NCBI GenBank assembly: GCA_002686595.1
Contig: NYXZ01000083.1
Coordinates: 1-36,926, forward strand
Reading direction: 5' to 3'
Length of the DNA: 36,926 nucleotides
Origin: Planctomycetota bacterium
Lineage (GTDB): Bacteria; Planctomycetota; UBA1135; GCA-002686595
Part shown: one piece after another, positions 1 through 7,624 of the stretch
Position numbering within the stretch: the stretch's first letter is position 1
Layout of the letters: each line of letters opens with the position of its first letter
Translations under genes and position numbers: made by a program
The notes under the pieces: model-generated
Told to the model about the DNA's origin: nothing
The model's database searches: none
The model's input: the letters and a program-made list of their open reading frames with translations, nothing else

Positions 1-879
1 GTCGGGGTCCTGCCCCTGACCTTGTGTTCGCCCCCGGGCACCGGCGGCAATCTGATCTCCGTGCCCTATGCAGTTTACGGCGGCCCCCTGTCCAGCGATC
101 TTGACGTGGAACGGGCCCTCTTGACGGCGGCCGAGCGCCTGGCCCGGGAGGAGGCCGTGGGGCGCTTGGACCTGCGCTGCCTGGCGGAACTCAAAACCCC
201 TCCGGGGCCTGGTTGGATCGATTCTGGGCTCTATGTCACTTTTCGCCGGGATTTGCCTGAGACGCCCGAGATGGTTTTGACGCGCATGCCGAAGAAGGCT
301 CGGGCAGAGGTGCGCAAGGCTCGCGACCGCCACGGTCTTGAACTCTGCGAGGGGCGCTGGTTCGCGGACGATTTGCAGTGCCTGTTCAATGCGAATAAGC
401 AGGCTTTGGGATCTCCCGGTCTTCCGGAGGGCCTCTTCCAACTTCTTCTAGACAGTTTCGGCGAGGATGCCACCGTGCACATCGTGCGCCGCGGGCGCGA
501 GGTGGTGTCAGCGGTCCTCTCGCTGCGCTTCCAGGGCACCTTGCTCTCCTATTACTCGGGAACAGCGCCCGGAGCCGACCGCTCTTGCAGCGCCAGCAAC
601 TTCATGTACGCGGCCCTTCAGGAATGGGCCGTGGCGGAGGGCTTCAAGTACTTTGATTTTGGCCGCAGTCGGGCGAACTCCGGCCCGGCCCGCTTCAAGG
701 CCAACCAGGGCTTCAAGGCCACCCCCCTCGCTTACCGCCACTACTTGGTGCGCGCAACGGGACCTCCGAGTTTTCACCCTTCAAACCCAAAGACGGCCAT
801 CCTGCAAAACACCTGGCGCCGTCTCCCCCCCTGGCTGGCGCGGTGCCTCTCCAATCCCCTGGCCCGCTATCTGCCCTGA
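1..879 (+). CDS. FemAB-like acyltransferase, XrtA/PEP-CTERM type (5' partial)
   Basis: The reading frame is open from base 1, so the N-terminus lies outside the window; a TTG at 22 is only an internal codon. The visible part begins with VGVLPL, continues into a YGGPLSSD segment typical of FemAB-like proteins, and carries the GNAT-type second half (VSAVLSLRF, then SYYSGT, then the late FDFGRS and FKANQGF motifs). Those late motifs match the FemAB relatives found with exosortase XrtA/PEP-CTERM and exopolysaccharide loci. Members of this fold transfer aminoacyl groups from aminoacyl-tRNA or otherwise acylate surface polymers; the substrate here is unknown. It ends convergently 46 bases before the gmhB stop, and the region to the left cannot be seen. 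Family confidence is good; the role is inferred. Confidence 0.8.
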   Translation, partial: VGVLPLTLCSPPGTGGNLISVPYAVYGGPLSSDLDVERALLTAAERLAREEAVGRLDLRCLAELKTPPGPGWIDSGLYVTFRRDLPETPEMVLTRMPKKARAEVRKARDRHGLELCEGRWFADDLQCLFNANKQALGSPGLPEGLFQLLLDSFGEDATVHIVRRGREVVSAVLSLRFQGTLLSYYSGTAPGADRSCSASNFMYAALQEWAVAEGFKYFDFGRSRANSGPARFKANQGFKATPLAYRHYLVRATGPPSFHPSNPKTAILQNTWRRLPPWLARCLSNPLARYLP

Positions 880-925
880 TGAGTCAGGGCGCGGCGGCGA
901 GGCGCGCAAGCGCTGGCTCCGCTGG

Positions 926-1507
926 TCAGCCCAGGATGCGATCCACCGCCGCGGCCAGGTCGGGGACGGCCTCGAATACCTCTCCGGCCGCCGACAACTG
1001 GCTGGCCTGGGCGCGGCCCTGGCCGGTTTCAACGAGCAACCCTGGCAGGTTGAGGGCGGCGCCGGCGGCCAAGTCACGACCGGAGTCGCCGACCACCCAG
1101 GATCGCGTCAGGTCGAGCTGGAGTTCGCGGGCGGCGCGCTCAAGCAGGCCGGGCAGCGGCTTGCGGCAGCCACAATGGGCGCGGTAGGGGGGGCTTCCGA
1201 AGTCCGGGTGGTGGGGGCAGAAGTAGACACCGTCTAGGCGTGCCCCAGCATCCGCCAGCGTGGCGTGCATCCTGGCGTGGATGGACTCCAAGGTGCGCTC
1301 GTCGAAAAGACCCCGGGCGATGCCGCTTTGATTGGTGATTACGACCGCCGCCAATCCAGCCTGGTTGAGGCGGGCGATGGCGCGCCTGGAGCCGGGCAGC
1401 CAGGCGAACTCCGCCGGGTCCGACAGGTAGTTGACCTCTCTGTTGAGGGTGCCGTCGCGATCTAGAAAAACCGCCGGGCGCGAGCGGGCTGGTCCGCCGC
1501 CGTTCAC
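926..1507 (-). CDS. gmhB: D-glycero-D-manno-heptose-1,7-bisphosphate 7-phosphatase
   Basis: A 193-residue HAD-superfamily phosphatase. The family removes the C7 phosphate from heptose 1,7-bisphosphate on the way to ADP-heptose for LPS core, in the cytoplasm. The N-terminal FLDRDGTLN motif carries the nucleophile and the acid/base Asp. ITNQSG is HAD motif II, CGCRKP carries the motif III Lys, and VVGDSGRD is motif IV. The Cys/His zinc loop CPHHP...CGC separates GmhB from other small HAD phosphatases and from HisB-N. The length is normal. The start is a GTG at 1505-1507 that overlaps the TGA of the upstream lipoprotein gene by four bases (GTGA), so translation is probably coupled. A histidinol-phosphatase role is less likely because no his genes are nearby. 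Confidence 0.9.
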   Translation of the reverse strand: MNGGGPARSRPAVFLDRDGTLNREVNYLSDPAEFAWLPGSRRAIARLNQAGLAAVVITNQSGIARGLFDERTLESIHARMHATLADAGARLDGVYFCPHHPDFGSPPYRAHCGCRKPLPGLLERAARELQLDLTRSWVVGDSGRDLAAGAALNLPGLLVETGQGRAQASQLSAAGEVFEAVPDLAAAVDRILG

Positions 1508-1917
1508 TGATCCACGGCGCGTTCGAGGCGTACGAAAATGCGCGCCGGCCAGGTCACTTCAGTGTGCTGGACAGGCCGGAAAAAGTCCTCGTAGTTTAGG
1601 AAGAGGGGGAAATGCCAGGTGTTGGGGGAGGCCAGCATGTCGCTCCAGAAGATGACTCGCGTTTGGCCGATGCGGGTCAGGTTGCGGCTGGCCGTGGCGT
1701 AGCCTGGCAAGGAGAGGCTCAGCTCACCGGGCTCCAGGGCGTCCCCGTCCAGCAGGCAGGGTGTTACGAACCCAATGTCCCTGCCGTCGATGGTGATTTT
1801 GGCACCGGGGGGATCGCTGGAGACGGACAGCTGACCCGTGCGGTTGGTGGCCTGGCAAGCGCCGAGGGCCAGGAGGGATAGTCCCAGGGCGATGGACTTG
1901 AGGGTGGCGCGGGGCAT
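1504..1917 (-). CDS. PEGA-domain lipoprotein
   Basis: A 137-residue protein starting at the ATG at 1917; an ATG at 1932 is possible and longer starts only add Pro-rich sequence. The N-terminus has a hydrophobic segment ending in the lipobox LGAC with the lipidated Cys at residue 21, so it should be exported and lipid-anchored. Residues about 29-80 form a PEGA domain (SSDPPGAKITIDG, then a later PGY turn), a surface beta domain seen in carbohydrate- or wall-associated proteins. The C-terminal part (WSDM...NTWHFPLF...) resembles lipoproteins with a conserved aromatic tail, but I cannot name it. The gene precedes gmhB with a four-base overlap, so the two probably form an operon. The exact function is unknown. 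Confidence 0.75.
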   Translation of the reverse strand: MPRATLKSIALGLSLLALGACQATNRTGQLSVSSDPPGAKITIDGRDIGFVTPCLLDGDALEPGELSLSLPGYATASRNLTRIGQTRVIFWSDMLASPNTWHFPLFLNYEDFFRPVQHTEVTWPARIFVRLERAVDQ

Positions 1918-2004
1918 GGTGGCGGCGGGCATGGGAATGGGCGGTGGGGCTGGGGAGATGTTGGGGGCCTTGGAGTAGGCAATCAAGGGGCTGGTCGCGT
2001 GCCC

Positions 2005-2038
2005 AGGGACCGATGGATTCAGGGACCGATGGATTCAG
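2005..2038. repeat. 16-bp direct tandem repeat, two copies
   Basis: The unit AGGGACCGATGGATTC occurs twice back to back (2005-2020 and 2021-2036), followed by the first two bases of a third copy. It lies in the 231-base divergent spacer between the PEGA lipoprotein gene and the glycosyltransferase gene. It could be a duplicated operator or simple slippage. I see no other feature in this spacer, and no convincing -35/-10 pair. Confidence 0.6.
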
Positions 2039-2148
2039 ATGCCAGGACTGGGCAGTCGGCGTGGGCGTTGCCTTCGTCGGCCACCTTTGGGACGCTGCTG
2101 AAGGTCCCCGTGTAGTTGGGACCCGAAACCCGCCACAAAACGCCGGAA

Positions 2149-3648
2149 ATGCCCACACAAGCCTCCTGCCCCCAGCCCGCGGTGCGGCCTGCGCCAGATC
2201 CCGTTACAGCCCTGATCCTGGCCTGTGCCCTGGTCCTGGCGGGCCTGCGCTTCTTCCATCTGGGGCAGTGGAGCCTGTGGATCGACGAGGCCCTAACCGT
2301 CGCCGACTATCATCTCTTGGCTACGAACCAGGCCAGCGGCAACTACAACCCCTGGGCCTATCTGCTGACGGGGCGCCTGGCGGAGGTCCTGGACGGCTGT
2401 TCCGATCCTTTTTCCCTGCGTCTGGCCTCGGCTCTGGCGGGGGTGCTCTCGATTCCCCTCACGGCTTGGGCCCTGCGCCCCCTCGGTGGCTGCCGACCGG
2501 CGGCCCTGGCGGCCCTGATCGTGGCCCTGAGTTCCTGGCACCTGTACTGGTCCCAAACCGCTCGCTTCTACACCTTGGCCCTGTGCCTGTCCTTGCTGGG
2601 GGCGGGGGTGTTTCTACGGGGGCTGCGTCGCTCGTCTCCGGGTTTGGCCTTGGTTGGCTTGGCCCTCGCTGCCGGGGCGGCGGCGGCCCAACTCCAGGGC
2701 GTCCTCTTCCTGGGGGGCCTGGCCCTGGCTCCCTTGGTCCTGGCGCGTGCCAGACTCCCTTTTCCCGGCTGTGACCGAAGGACCCTCGTCGCTGTCGTGA
2801 GCGCCGCGGCCCTGGCGACGCTCGTGGGCGGCGGCTGGGCCTGGGGCAGCTTCTCCGCCTATCTCGGCAGCAAGCCCTCCGCCAGCACGGGCCACCTGCT
2901 GCTCACCACCGGCTACCACATGACGCCGGCCCTCTTGGCGGCGGCGGCCCTGGGAGTTTATTTGGCCTGGCGCCGACGGGCTCCCGGGCCCCTCCTGGCG
3001 GCAACTCTGGTTGTTTCCGTGGGCGGCGCCGCTTTTCTTCTCTCGCCCTTCGCCCTGCTCTCTGCTCAATACCTGTTTCTGCTCCTGCCCTACCTGGCCT
3101 ATCTGGCGGTTTGGCCCCTGTGCGTGTGTGGCGCGTCCGCAGAGCGCGCCGTGGAAAACGACTGCGGCGCTGCCGGGCCACCCGGCACTGGTCGGCCCCG
3201 GGCAAGCTGGGCCGGAGGCCTGATCCTCTGTGGTCTGTTGGTTTCCGGAGGCCTCAGCTGTTGGCACTACTTCACCGTCCGCGGTGGTGACCGTCCTCCC
3301 TGGCGCGCGGCCTGGAACCTCGTGGCGGAGCTGGCGGACCCTGGCGATCTCGTCTGTGGCATGGCCGCCCCCATCGGCGAGTACTACATGAATCCCAGCC
3401 ACGGGAATCTGAGGCGCCCGATCCGCGTGGCTTGGATTGACGAGCACCGCCCGCGCGTACCGGAGCCCTGGTCGCGGCGCGGGCGCCCCACCTGGGTTGT
3501 CCTGAACAAGGAGCGCCTGGTGAAGTGGGATGGGGCTGATCGCCAACGCTTCGAGGCCCAGCTCAGCGGACGCGGGGAGTTGGTCAAACGCTTCGAGCGC
3601 AGCCTGCCGGGCCGGGATCTGTCCGTGGAACTCTGGCGCTTACCCTAG
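2149..3648 (+). CDS. GT-C family membrane glycosyltransferase (GT39/ArnT-like)
   Basis: A 499-residue polytopic membrane protein. After a short cytoplasmic tail comes a first membrane helix and then the lumenal/periplasmic SLWIDEAL motif, whose Asp-Glu pair sits where the catalytic acidic residues of GT-C enzymes (PMT, ArnT, family 39) occur. About ten further hydrophobic segments follow, then a soluble C-terminal domain. These enzymes transfer sugars from lipid-phosphate donors on the outer face of the inner membrane; donor and acceptor are not predictable here. ATG at 2149 is preferred over an upstream TTG at 2116 because it is the first ATG and directly precedes the tail and first helix; no good Shine-Dalgarno is present. 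It ends convergently 34 bases before the efp stop. Confidence 0.8.
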   Translation: MPTQASCPQPAVRPAPDPVTALILACALVLAGLRFFHLGQWSLWIDEALTVADYHLLATNQASGNYNPWAYLLTGRLAEVLDGCSDPFSLRLASALAGVLSIPLTAWALRPLGGCRPAALAALIVALSSWHLYWSQTARFYTLALCLSLLGAGVFLRGLRRSSPGLALVGLALAAGAAAAQLQGVLFLGGLALAPLVLARARLPFPGCDRRTLVAVVSAAALATLVGGGWAWGSFSAYLGSKPSASTGHLLLTTGYHMTPALLAAAALGVYLAWRRRAPGPLLAATLVVSVGGAAFLLSPFALLSAQYLFLLLPYLAYLAVWPLCVCGASAERAVENDCGAAGPPGTGRPRASWAGGLILCGLLVSGGLSCWHYFTVRGGDRPPWRAAWNLVAELADPGDLVCGMAAPIGEYYMNPSHGNLRRPIRVAWIDEHRPRVPEPWSRRGRPTWVVLNKERLVKWDGADRQRFEAQLSGRGELVKRFERSLPGRDLSVELWRLP

Positions 3649-3682
3649 GGCACAACGCCGCGTGGAAGTGTGCGCGCGGGCG

Positions 3683-4252
3683 TCAGTTGTTGGCCCGGCC
3701 GTGGAACTCGCCGCTTTCGGTCTTCACCTTGATCTCCTCGCCGGCCACGATGTGCAGGGGAACGCGGATCTTGAAGCCGGTCTCCAACACGGCGTCCTTC
3801 TTGGTGTTGCTGGCGGTGTTGCCCTTGACCGCCATCTCGGCCTCGGCCACGGTCAGCACCACCGTGCTCGGCAGCTCGATGCCAATGGGGGTTGAGTCGT
3901 GGAAGGTGATCTCCACGCTGGCGTTTTCGCGCACGAAGGACATGGCCTCGCCGACGAGGTCGTGGGATAGCGGGAACTGCTCGTAGCTCTCCGCATCCAT
4001 GAACATGTAGTCGCCGTTGGATTCCCTGTAGAGGTACTCACAGCGCTTCTTGTCCAAATAGGCCACGTCGAAGGGATCGCCAGCCGCAGGGCGAAACTGA
4101 CCGGTTTGCCCGGAGAGCAGGCTGCGCGTCTTGACTTGGATGATGGCCCGCCAGTTGCCCGGCGTGGCGTGGGAGTAATCGGTGATCAAGAGCAGGTCGC
4201 CGTCTCTTTCGATGACCATGCCCTTGCGCAGTTCGGTGGCCTTGGTGCTCAT
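3683..4252 (-). CDS. efp: Translation elongation factor P
   Basis: A 189-residue protein with the three beta-barrel domains of EF-P (KOW-like N domain, central domain with EYLYRE and FMDAESYEQF, C-terminal OB domain with KKDAVLETG and the IRVPLHI segment). EF-P binds between the ribosomal P and E sites and relieves stalling at polyproline. The loop that reaches the peptidyl-transfer centre reads TPGNWRA, so the tip position (residue 33) is Asn, not the modified Lys of E. coli or Arg of Pseudomonas, followed by Trp34. I see no epmA/epmB or earP in the window. The ATG at 4252 has no Shine-Dalgarno; the leader is rich in C and A. The gene lies downstream of rpoN on the same strand, 130 bases away, with its own candidate -10. 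Confidence 0.95.
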   Translation of the reverse strand: MSTKATELRKGMVIERDGDLLLITDYSHATPGNWRAIIQVKTRSLLSGQTGQFRPAAGDPFDVAYLDKKRCEYLYRESNGDYMFMDAESYEQFPLSHDLVGEAMSFVRENASVEITFHDSTPIGIELPSTVVLTVAEAEMAVKGNTASNTKKDAVLETGFKIRVPLHIVAGEEIKVKTESGEFHGRANN

Positions 4253-4297
4253 TTGGATTGGTGTTGGGTGGCTTGATTGACGGAGGTTGGAAGCCAG

Positions 4298-4303
4298 AGC
4301 CTA
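4298..4303 (-). promoter_or_regulatory. Candidate -10 element for efp
   Basis: On the minus strand this reads TAGGCT, a good match to TATAAT-type elements, and would place the start of transcription near 4291, giving a leader of about 40 bases. That leader has only two or three G residues and no Shine-Dalgarno. No convincing -35 box is visible 17 bases upstream. The rest of the 130-base rpoN-efp spacer shows nothing recognisable. Confidence 0.3.
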
Positions 4304-4382
4304 ACCAGCGCGCGCCCCTAGGGCACCCACCGGCCCGCCTAAACCAGGCCGCGGGCGCGAGCGCCGCACTGCGTCGCACATA

Positions 4383-5894
4383 TCAGTACTCTCGGCGCTG
4401 GCTGGAGGATGGAATCTTGAGGATCTTGCGGTACTTGGTCACCGTGCGCCGAGCGATTTTGATCCCGAAGCGCTGTTGGAGTTGCTCGCTGATTTGATCG
4501 TCGGAGAGGGGGCGGCTGGTATCTTCCCCCGCGACCACCTCCGCCACCCGTTGCTGCACCCCGGCCTGGCTTTCAGAGCCGCCGGTCTCCTTGACCGTGC
4601 CGCTGGTGAAGAAGAACTTGAGGGGCACGACGCCCCGCGGCGTCTGGGCGTACTTGCCGGCCACGGCGCGACTTATGGTGGAGATGTGCACGCCGATCTC
4701 ATCGGCGATGTCCTGCATGCGCAGGGGCCGCAGGCCGCGTACACCTTCCTCCAGGTAGAGTTGCTGGCGGCGCACGATGGCTTCGGTGATGCGCCGCAGG
4801 GTGCTTTGGCGTTGGACCACGGCGTCGAGGAACCAACGCGCGGATTCGATGCGTTTCTTGACCCAGGCCTGTGTTTCCGGGTCATTGCCGTGTTCGTTCA
4901 GCAGACGGCGGTAGCTGGGGGAGAGACGCAGGCGCGGTGTGCGCTCGCGGTCGATGATGACCACGAACTGGCCGTCCTCGTCCTCTTCGATGAGCACATC
5001 AGGATAGATCACATCGGCCTGGGTCTCGCCAAAGGAGGCCCCGGGGGCCGGGTCCAAATGGCGGATCTGCTCGACGCCAGCCTTGACAGCTTCCATGTCG
5101 TGACCCGTGGCCCGCACGATGTGGGGCAGGCGGTTGGCTTCAATGTCCGGCAGGTGCTCCGACACCAGCACGCGCAACAGGGGGTCCGGTTCCGGCGCGG
5201 CGTCCACCTGGAGCAGCAAGCACTCCCGCAGATCCCCGGCTCCCAGGCCCGGGTGGGCCAGGCGGCGCAGTTCAAAGAGGGCCACCTCGATCTCATCCAA
5301 GGAGATGGGGGCCGCGAGTTGACTGGCGGCGGCGGCGGCCAGCTCCTCCAGGGAGTCCCGCAGGTAGCCGCGCTCGTCGAGGGAGTGGACCAGGAATGTG
5401 GCCACGCCGCGCTCGAGTTCAGTGAGGGGCAGAAAGGCGATGGATTCCGTCAGTGACTCGGCCAGGGTGGTGGCGGAGTCGGGCGTGTTGCGCAGGGCCT
5501 CGAGGCGGCGGTCGGCGGCCTCATCGCTGATGGGCCGCAGGCGTGTGCCGTCGCCGTATTCGCGGTCGTACAGCTCCAGGGTGTCGAGCATATTCTCCAG
5601 GCGGTCGCGCTCCACCAAGCGCGTGTCCTCACCCTCGTCGGCCGGGGCCGGCGCTTCGGAGGCTGGGGCGCCCGCTTCTCCGGCAGCCGTCAAAACCCCG
5701 GACACATCCCCTTCGCCACTGGTCGGGCCGCTTTCCTCTTCCCGTTCGAGAAAGGGGTTCTCCTCCAGTTCCTGTTCAACGCGTTCCTCCAGGTCCAAGG
5801 CGGACATCTGCAGGATCTTCATGGCCTGGATCATCTGCGGCGACTGGACTAGCCGCTGCTCCAGGCGTGCGCTTTGGTGGAGGCCTATTCTCAT
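4383..5894 (-). CDS. rpoN: RNA polymerase sigma-54 factor
   Basis: A 503-residue sigma-54 with all regions. The N-terminal Gln/Leu-rich activator-interacting region I (about 1-50) has QSARLEQRLVQSPQMIQAM and ends ELEENPFLE. An acidic, Pro/Ala-rich region II follows (about 50-110), then the core-binding domain, the helix-turn-helix (DEIGVHISTISRAV) and the C-terminal RpoN box ARRTVTKYR that reads the -24 element. Sigma-54 depends on AAA+ activators, and one is encoded at 7.6 kb. The ATG at 5894 immediately precedes the conserved region I. It diverges from the FHA-like gene with a 51-base spacer. The length is normal and no key element is missing. Confidence 0.96.
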   Translation of the reverse strand: MRIGLHQSARLEQRLVQSPQMIQAMKILQMSALDLEERVEQELEENPFLEREEESGPTSGEGDVSGVLTAAGEAGAPASEAPAPADEGEDTRLVERDRLENMLDTLELYDREYGDGTRLRPISDEAADRRLEALRNTPDSATTLAESLTESIAFLPLTELERGVATFLVHSLDERGYLRDSLEELAAAAASQLAAPISLDEIEVALFELRRLAHPGLGAGDLRECLLLQVDAAPEPDPLLRVLVSEHLPDIEANRLPHIVRATGHDMEAVKAGVEQIRHLDPAPGASFGETQADVIYPDVLIEEDEDGQFVVIIDRERTPRLRLSPSYRRLLNEHGNDPETQAWVKKRIESARWFLDAVVQRQSTLRRITEAIVRRQQLYLEEGVRGLRPLRMQDIADEIGVHISTISRAVAGKYAQTPRGVVPLKFFFTSGTVKETGGSESQAGVQQRVAEVVAGEDTSRPLSDDQISEQLQQRFGIKIARRTVTKYRKILKIPSSSQRREY

Positions 5895-5945
5895 GGATCC
5901 AGGGGGCCGGAACGGCGTCCAAGGCCATCCATCCAGGGAGAGCGG

Positions 5946-6953
5946 ATGGGAGGGCTTGTCCAGGTGCGTTTTCTCGACCTACCCAAATATAGTGCCATCT
6001 TGCCTGGGAGCTTCGAAAAAAAAGCGAATGTCGCCGACTGGACACCTGTTCGGGCGTTTGTGCCGGATCTGCGCCGTTTTTGGTCTGCTTTCCCTGGGGT
6101 ATGGCGGGGGCCTGACTGCTACCTTTTGCCGGTGGAGAATCCCTGGTTGGAAGTACTTGAGGCGGGCGAACTGCGCCGCTTTCCCCTGGCCCCGGGGCGC
6201 ACGCGCATTGGGGGCCTGGGTTGTGAGGTCGTTTTGGCCAGCTCACCGGCGGGAGAAGTTCACATCTGGGATACGCCGCCCCGGGCCCTGTACACCGGCG
6301 GTGGCGCGCCACCGGAGCTGGATGGCATCCCACGGGAGGAGCTGGCCCTGGCCGATGGCCTGGTCCTGACTTTTGGTGGGGCGCGCATCACCTATAGGCT
6401 ACCCAATCCCGCCGCTGGCGTGCTGGAGGAGTTGGTCGATGAGCCGGCCATCAGTGCCCCGGTTGCGTCACCGGCGGAGGCGGCGCCCGCGAGATCCCCG
6501 GGACACCAGGCCGCTGGCGGACGGGTGGAAACACGCCTCATGGCTGGCCTCTTGGCGGACCAAGACCTGGCTCCGGCCCCGGTTTTGAAAAAGTGGCGCG
6601 AAGCCGTGAAGCAGCGGCGGTTCGATCCGGACACCTGCGCCCGGGAACTGCTGGCCGGAGGTCAGGTGGCCCCGGATGATCCGCGCCTCTTGGAGCGCAG
6701 CGGGCGGCTGATGCGGGACCTCCTGATGGCGCCCCTGCTGCGCGGCTCCCAGGGGGCCTCCCGGAAAGTGCGCCAGGCCACCCGCAGCGGTCTGGCCCTG
6801 GTGCTCTCCCAGGCCGTGGCCGTGGCCGCCTATACCTTGCTTCTGGGGCTGATCTTCCTGCTGCTGCGGGCGCGCTGGGGTTGGAGTCCCGACGGCTTGC
6901 TGGACGGCGTCCTGGAAACCCTGGGCCAGTTTGTTCCCGATCCTGCCGAGTGA
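5946..6953 (+). CDS. FHA-like domain protein with C-terminal membrane anchor
   Basis: A 335-residue protein I cannot assign to a named family. Residues about 55-140 look like a forkhead-associated-type beta domain: a short FPLAPGRTRIGG segment, a central strand pair, then LADGLVLTFGGARITYRL, which is the usual order of FHA strands. The phosphothreonine-binding Arg/Ser/Asn set is not clearly preserved. A Pro/Ala-rich linker follows (about 150-185), then a helical region, and one long hydrophobic helix near residues 285-310 (AVAVAAYTLLLGLIFLLL) that would anchor it in the inner membrane. The ATG at 5946 is chosen because AGGGAG lies five bases upstream; a GTG at 6060 is an alternative start preceded by a TATAGT at 5988-5993. 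It diverges from rpoN and precedes the GGDEF-like gene, suggesting a signalling role. Confidence 0.6.
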   Translation: MGGLVQVRFLDLPKYSAILPGSFEKKANVADWTPVRAFVPDLRRFWSAFPGVWRGPDCYLLPVENPWLEVLEAGELRRFPLAPGRTRIGGLGCEVVLASSPAGEVHIWDTPPRALYTGGGAPPELDGIPREELALADGLVLTFGGARITYRLPNPAAGVLEELVDEPAISAPVASPAEAAPARSPGHQAAGGRVETRLMAGLLADQDLAPAPVLKKWREAVKQRRFDPDTCARELLAGGQVAPDDPRLLERSGRLMRDLLMAPLLRGSQGASRKVRQATRSGLALVLSQAVAVAAYTLLLGLIFLLLRARWGWSPDGLLDGVLETLGQFVPDPAE

Positions 6954-7004
6954 CTGGCGCCCCCCGATTCGGTACAAAACGCCTTCCCGCACCCATTGAA
7001 CACC

Positions 7005-7538
7005 ATGCCTGACTACCCCACAGCCAACTTCAGCGAGTCCGAGGGAGGGCTCTTCTCTCTCTCCCAGATTCAGCATCTGATGCGCGTCGAGTTCAACCGC
7101 GCCCAGCGCTACGAGTACCCGATCACCTGCATGCTGATCTCAGTCGATCGCCTCGGGCACCTGCGCGACCTCTACGGCATCGATGCCAAGGAGGAGATCC
7201 TGCGCTCGGTGGTCGACCTTTTGCGCTCGGAAACCCGTTCCTCTGATTTCCTGGGGCGCATGGTGGATGATCGCCTGCTGGGCGTAATACCCCACACCAG
7301 TCCGGAGGGAGCCAAGGTCCTCGCCGATCGCTTGGTGGAAGGGGCCCGGCGGCTGCGTTTCGAGGCGGATGGACGCACGCTGCAAGTGACTATCAGCATC
7401 GGCGCCTCGCACAATCAGAAGGAAGGCACGATCTTCTTCGACGCCTTGATCCAGGCCGCCGAGAGCGCGGTGACCGAGGCTGGTTCCCAGGGTGGAGATC
7501 GCTTGATAATCAAGGATCCCCAGGCCGCGGAGGACTGA
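7005..7538 (+). CDS. Degenerate GGDEF-domain protein
   Basis: A 177-residue single-domain protein with the GGDEF fold: an N-terminal lead-in (LSQIQHLMRVEFNRAQRYEYP), the ISVDRLGHLRDLYG strand-helix normally carrying the metal Asp and FK(x)IND, a helix, then the signature region, and the TISIGAS strand. The signature itself is VDDRL where GGDEF/GGEEF is needed, so it should not make cyclic-di-GMP. Such proteins can act as nucleotide sensors or protein-binding modules. ATG at 7005 is preferred over the in-frame TTG at 6996; there is no Shine-Dalgarno, and TACAAA at 6973-6978 may be its -10. A terminator-like hairpin covers its stop codon, so the following regulator gene may be transcribed separately. 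Confidence 0.75.
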   Translation: MPDYPTANFSESEGGLFSLSQIQHLMRVEFNRAQRYEYPITCMLISVDRLGHLRDLYGIDAKEEILRSVVDLLRSETRSSDFLGRMVDDRLLGVIPHTSPEGAKVLADRLVEGARRLRFEADGRTLQVTISIGASHNQKEGTIFFDALIQAAESAVTEAGSQGGDRLIIKDPQAAED

Positions 7539-7553
7539 GTCGCGGTGTTTTTT
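7525..7553 (+). terminator. Rho-independent-type terminator after the GGDEF-like gene
   Basis: The arms CCGCG (7525-7529) and CGCGG (7541-7545) pair across an 11-base loop and are followed by TGTTTTTT (7546-7553). The stop codon of the GGDEF-like gene is inside the loop. The stem is short, but this is the only stem I saw in the window followed directly by a run of T. It would partly isolate the sigma-54 activator gene from upstream transcription. Confidence 0.5.
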
Positions 7554-7624
7554 ACCCTGGCCGGTGGGGCGTTGGGCGGGGCCCGGTCCCTGAACGGAAA
7601 CCGGGGCTGTGGGAGGCAGACGGC

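Noticed and set aside
2614-3546. A 310-codon antisense frame over the GT-C gene
   Set aside because: Its Gly/Gln/Arg-rich translation is the mirror of membrane helices; the sense strand has the GT-C motifs.
4476-5456. A 326-codon plus-strand frame over rpoN
   Set aside because: It is the complement of conserved sigma-54 sequence, with no domain of its own.
5988-5993. TATAGT as the promoter of the FHA-like gene
   Set aside because: It lies downstream of the ATG that has a good Shine-Dalgarno (5946) and has no -35 at proper spacing; it would matter only if the gene began at GTG 6060.
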